Positions 5,074 through 6,821 of a stretch of 6,821 nt of DNA are shown here, one piece after another (position 1 is the first letter of the stretch; every line of letters starts with the position of its first letter). The notes below the pieces were generated by a model. It did not search any database. It was not told the DNA's origin and saw only the letters and a program-made list of their open reading frames with translations. The DNA is taken from positions 1 through 6,821 of the forward strand of contig JANNMS010000163.1 in assembly GCA_031398055.1 (NCBI GenBank), given 5' to 3'. Source of the stretch: M3007 sp031398055 (lineage in GTDB: Bacteria > Bacteroidota > Bacteroidia > Chitinophagales > Saprospiraceae). The position numbers and the translations under genes were made by a program.

Positions 5074-6765
5074 ATGAAAAAAACCACAGCCCTCGCGCTT
5101 CTCCTTTTCAATTTCCTCCCATTTTTAATTTCCCAAAAACCCGGCGGTATCATCCAACGCCAGCCGCCCCGCCCCACCACTTTCCAACCAAAATTGGTCG
5201 TCGGCATCGTCGTTGACCAGATGCGTTTCGATTATCTCTACCGTTTTCGTGAAAAATATGGCGAGGGTGGTTTCAAAAGATTGCTCCGCGAGGGTTTTTC
5301 CTGCGAAAACACCAATTTTAATTACACCCCAACCTTCACCGGCCCCGGCCACGCGGCGATTTACACCGGCACCACGCCTTCATTGAACGGCGTCATTTCG
5401 AACGAATGGTACGATCCGCAGTGGGGAAAAATGCGGTACGTCACCGCCGACACCACCGTGCGATCGGTTGGTGCGCCGAACGGAAAATCGGGGCAACAAA
5501 GTCCTCGCGTACTGCTTTCGACGACCGTGACCGACGAATTGCGGCTTTCCAACAATTTTCAATCAAAAGTCGTGGGCATTTGCCTGAAAGATCGGGGCAG
5601 CATTTTGCCTGCCGGGCACATTCCGAACGCCTGTTTTTGGTTCGACGACGGCACGGGGAATTGGATAACTTCCAGTTTTTACCCCGATTCGATTGACTTG
5701 CCGGTTTGGGTGAAAAATTTCAACGACCGACAACTCCCCGAAAAATACCTCTCTGGAAATTGGTCGCCACAACTCCCTGAAAATCAATACACCGAGAGTT
5801 TTCAGGGTTGGGAAAAATACGAAAAACAGTTCTCCAAAACCGCGAGCGGCCGGTTTCCCCACGATTTGGTGGCGGATAAAAAGAGTTTCACGGGCGTCGG
5901 CATCATCCGGTACACGCCTTTTGGAAATACTTTGACCACCGATTTCGCGCTCGAAGCCATCGAAAAAATGGATCTCGGTGCCGATGCTGTGCCCGATTTC
6001 CTTGCCCTCAGTTTTTCTTCGACCGATTATTGTGCGCACCAATTTGGCATCCATTCCGAAGAAACCGAGGACGTTTACCTGCGTTTCGACCTCGAAATCG
6101 AACGGATTTTGACTTTTTTGGACAAAAAAATAGGCAAGGAAAACGTCCTCGTTTTTCTGACTGCCGACCACGGCGGCGGCGAAACGCCTGTTCATCTGCA
6201 AGAGATCGGCATCCCGGCGGGGGTTTTGGAAGAATCGAAATTGGAAAAAACTTTGAATGACTTGCTGGGAAAAAGTTTTGGGCAGCAGGGCAAGTTTATC
6301 CACGAGGTCGGCAGCCAGCAAATTTGGTTGAACGATGCAGAATTTGAACGTTCCAATATTGACAAATTAGTAGCCGAAGCATTGATTATCAGCTATTTAA
6401 AAAAATTACCGGGCATTTATGATGCCCACACCCGCGCCGGATTGATGGCTTTGCCAGCCGATTATCCGTTCATTTCGGAAGTGCGGCGAGGCATTTTTCC
6501 GCGCCGGTCGGGCGATATTTTTTTCCAACTCGACCCGGCATGGCACCCCGACGACCGCTGGTTCAAAACGACCGGAGCAACGCACGGCAGCCAATATGCC
6601 TACGACACGCACGTCCCGCTGATTTGGTACGGTTGGAAAATCCGGCACGGCGAAACGTTCGCGCCCATCAAAATAACAGACATCGCACCGACGATTTCGG
6701 CCTTGCTGCACATCGCAAAACCGAACGCGACGACGGGGGATGTGATTTTGGAGATTGTAAAATGA
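5074..6765 (+). CDS. pafA: PafA-type alkaline phosphatase (phosphate monoesterase)
   Basis: A 563-residue periplasmic enzyme of the alkaline phosphatase superfamily, releasing phosphate from monoesters with two zinc ions. A signal peptide covers roughly residues 1-20 (MKK, then a long hydrophobic core, cleavage near LIS-Q). Active-site candidates in order: D48 (VVDQMRFDY), nucleophile T89 (TFTGPGH), N110 (SNEWYD), K172 and R174 (LKDRGSILPAGH), D318 and H322 (STDYCAH), D365 and H366 (TADHGGG), and H513 (DTHVPLIWYG). The spacings 48-89-110-172-174 equal those I recall for the characterised PafA (38-79-100-162-174 minus ten, i.e. K162/R164), and the D-H metal sites fit as well. The Lys/Arg pair is what separates monoesterases from diesterase (NPP) relatives, which supports phosphomonoesterase activity. 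It is probably cotranscribed with the OsmC gene. The ATG is preceded by an A/T-rich leader, with no Shine-Dalgarno sequence or obvious phosphate-responsive operator. Confidence 0.92.
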   Translation: MKKTTALALLLFNFLPFLISQKPGGIIQRQPPRPTTFQPKLVVGIVVDQMRFDYLYRFREKYGEGGFKRLLREGFSCENTNFNYTPTFTGPGHAAIYTGTTPSLNGVISNEWYDPQWGKMRYVTADTTVRSVGAPNGKSGQQSPRVLLSTTVTDELRLSNNFQSKVVGICLKDRGSILPAGHIPNACFWFDDGTGNWITSSFYPDSIDLPVWVKNFNDRQLPEKYLSGNWSPQLPENQYTESFQGWEKYEKQFSKTASGRFPHDLVADKKSFTGVGIIRYTPFGNTLTTDFALEAIEKMDLGADAVPDFLALSFSSTDYCAHQFGIHSEETEDVYLRFDLEIERILTFLDKKIGKENVLVFLTADHGGGETPVHLQEIGIPAGVLEESKLEKTLNDLLGKSFGQQGKFIHEVGSQQIWLNDAEFERSNIDKLVAEALIISYLKKLPGIYDAHTRAGLMALPADYPFISEVRRGIFPRRSGDIFFQLDPAWHPDDRWFKTTGATHGSQYAYDTHVPLIWYGWKIRHGETFAPIKITDIAPTISALLHIAKPNATTGDVILEIVK

Positions 6766-6786
6766 GATTGAAAAACGCATTTTGTC

Positions 6787-6799
6787 ATTCCGAAGGAAT
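6787..6799. repeat. short hairpin repeat after the phosphatase gene
   Basis: ATTCC (6787-6791) and GGAAT (6795-6799) pair around a GAA loop, within GTCATTCCGAAGGAATCC. There is no T-run, so it is not a standard terminator. Its reverse complement, GATTCCTTCGGAATG, resembles GATTCCCTTCGGGAATG at 79-95 with one pair removed, suggesting a related dispersed repeat. The window ends 22 bases later with no gene start visible. Confidence 0.5.
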
Positions 6800-6821
6800 C
6801 CGTCCCAATCCAGTTTCAACC

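Noticed and set aside
5563..6321. 252-residue open frame on the minus strand inside the phosphatase gene.
   Set aside because: It lies wholly antisense to a gene with all catalytic residues in place, and its translation shows no family motif or signal.

Overview
The window most likely comes from the chromosome of a Bacteroidota bacterium, perhaps a Saprospiria or Chitinophagia-like lineage; the finer placement is a guess. The evidence is a secreted protein with a C-terminal type IX secretion (Por) sorting domain, a PafA-type alkaline phosphatase, start codons preceded by A-rich leaders without Shine-Dalgarno sequences, and one TAnnTTTG-type promoter candidate. There is no rRNA, tRNA, transposase, phage gene or CRISPR array.

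Layout. Bases 1-139 hold no gene but carry two copies of a small hairpin repeat, followed by an intrinsic terminator (140-174) that would end a rightward transcript entering from outside the window. A leftward FAD-dependent oxidoreductase of the D-amino-acid-oxidase/glycine-oxidase fold occupies 179-1192. A divergent intergenic region (1193-1510) contains a long, nearly perfect inverted repeat built around CACAGAG heptamers. A rightward stand-alone ATP-grasp ligase follows (1511-2728). After it comes a 433-base gap with a TTGG microsatellite, an imperfect inverted repeat, a very strong terminator (2856-2896) and an AT-rich leader with a possible promoter. Next is a secreted three-fibronectin-domain protein with a T9SS sorting tail (3162-4382) and its own terminator (4471-4509). 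The window ends with a probable two-gene operon: an OsmC/Ohr-family peroxidase-like protein (4644-5048) and, 25 bases later, a PafA-like phosphomonoesterase with all expected active-site residues (5074-6765). A short hairpin repeat of a related kind lies at the right edge.

The genes do not form one recognisable pathway. The oxidoreductase and the ATP-grasp enzyme are probably cytoplasmic, and their substrates cannot be read from the sequence. The fibronectin protein is predicted to be exported across both membranes, and the phosphatase to act in the periplasm to release phosphate from organic esters. I found no convincing new multi-gene system. The most unusual material is non-coding: the 1262-1437 inverted repeat, the paired hairpins at 21-97 with a compensatory base change, and the repeat-rich gaps.
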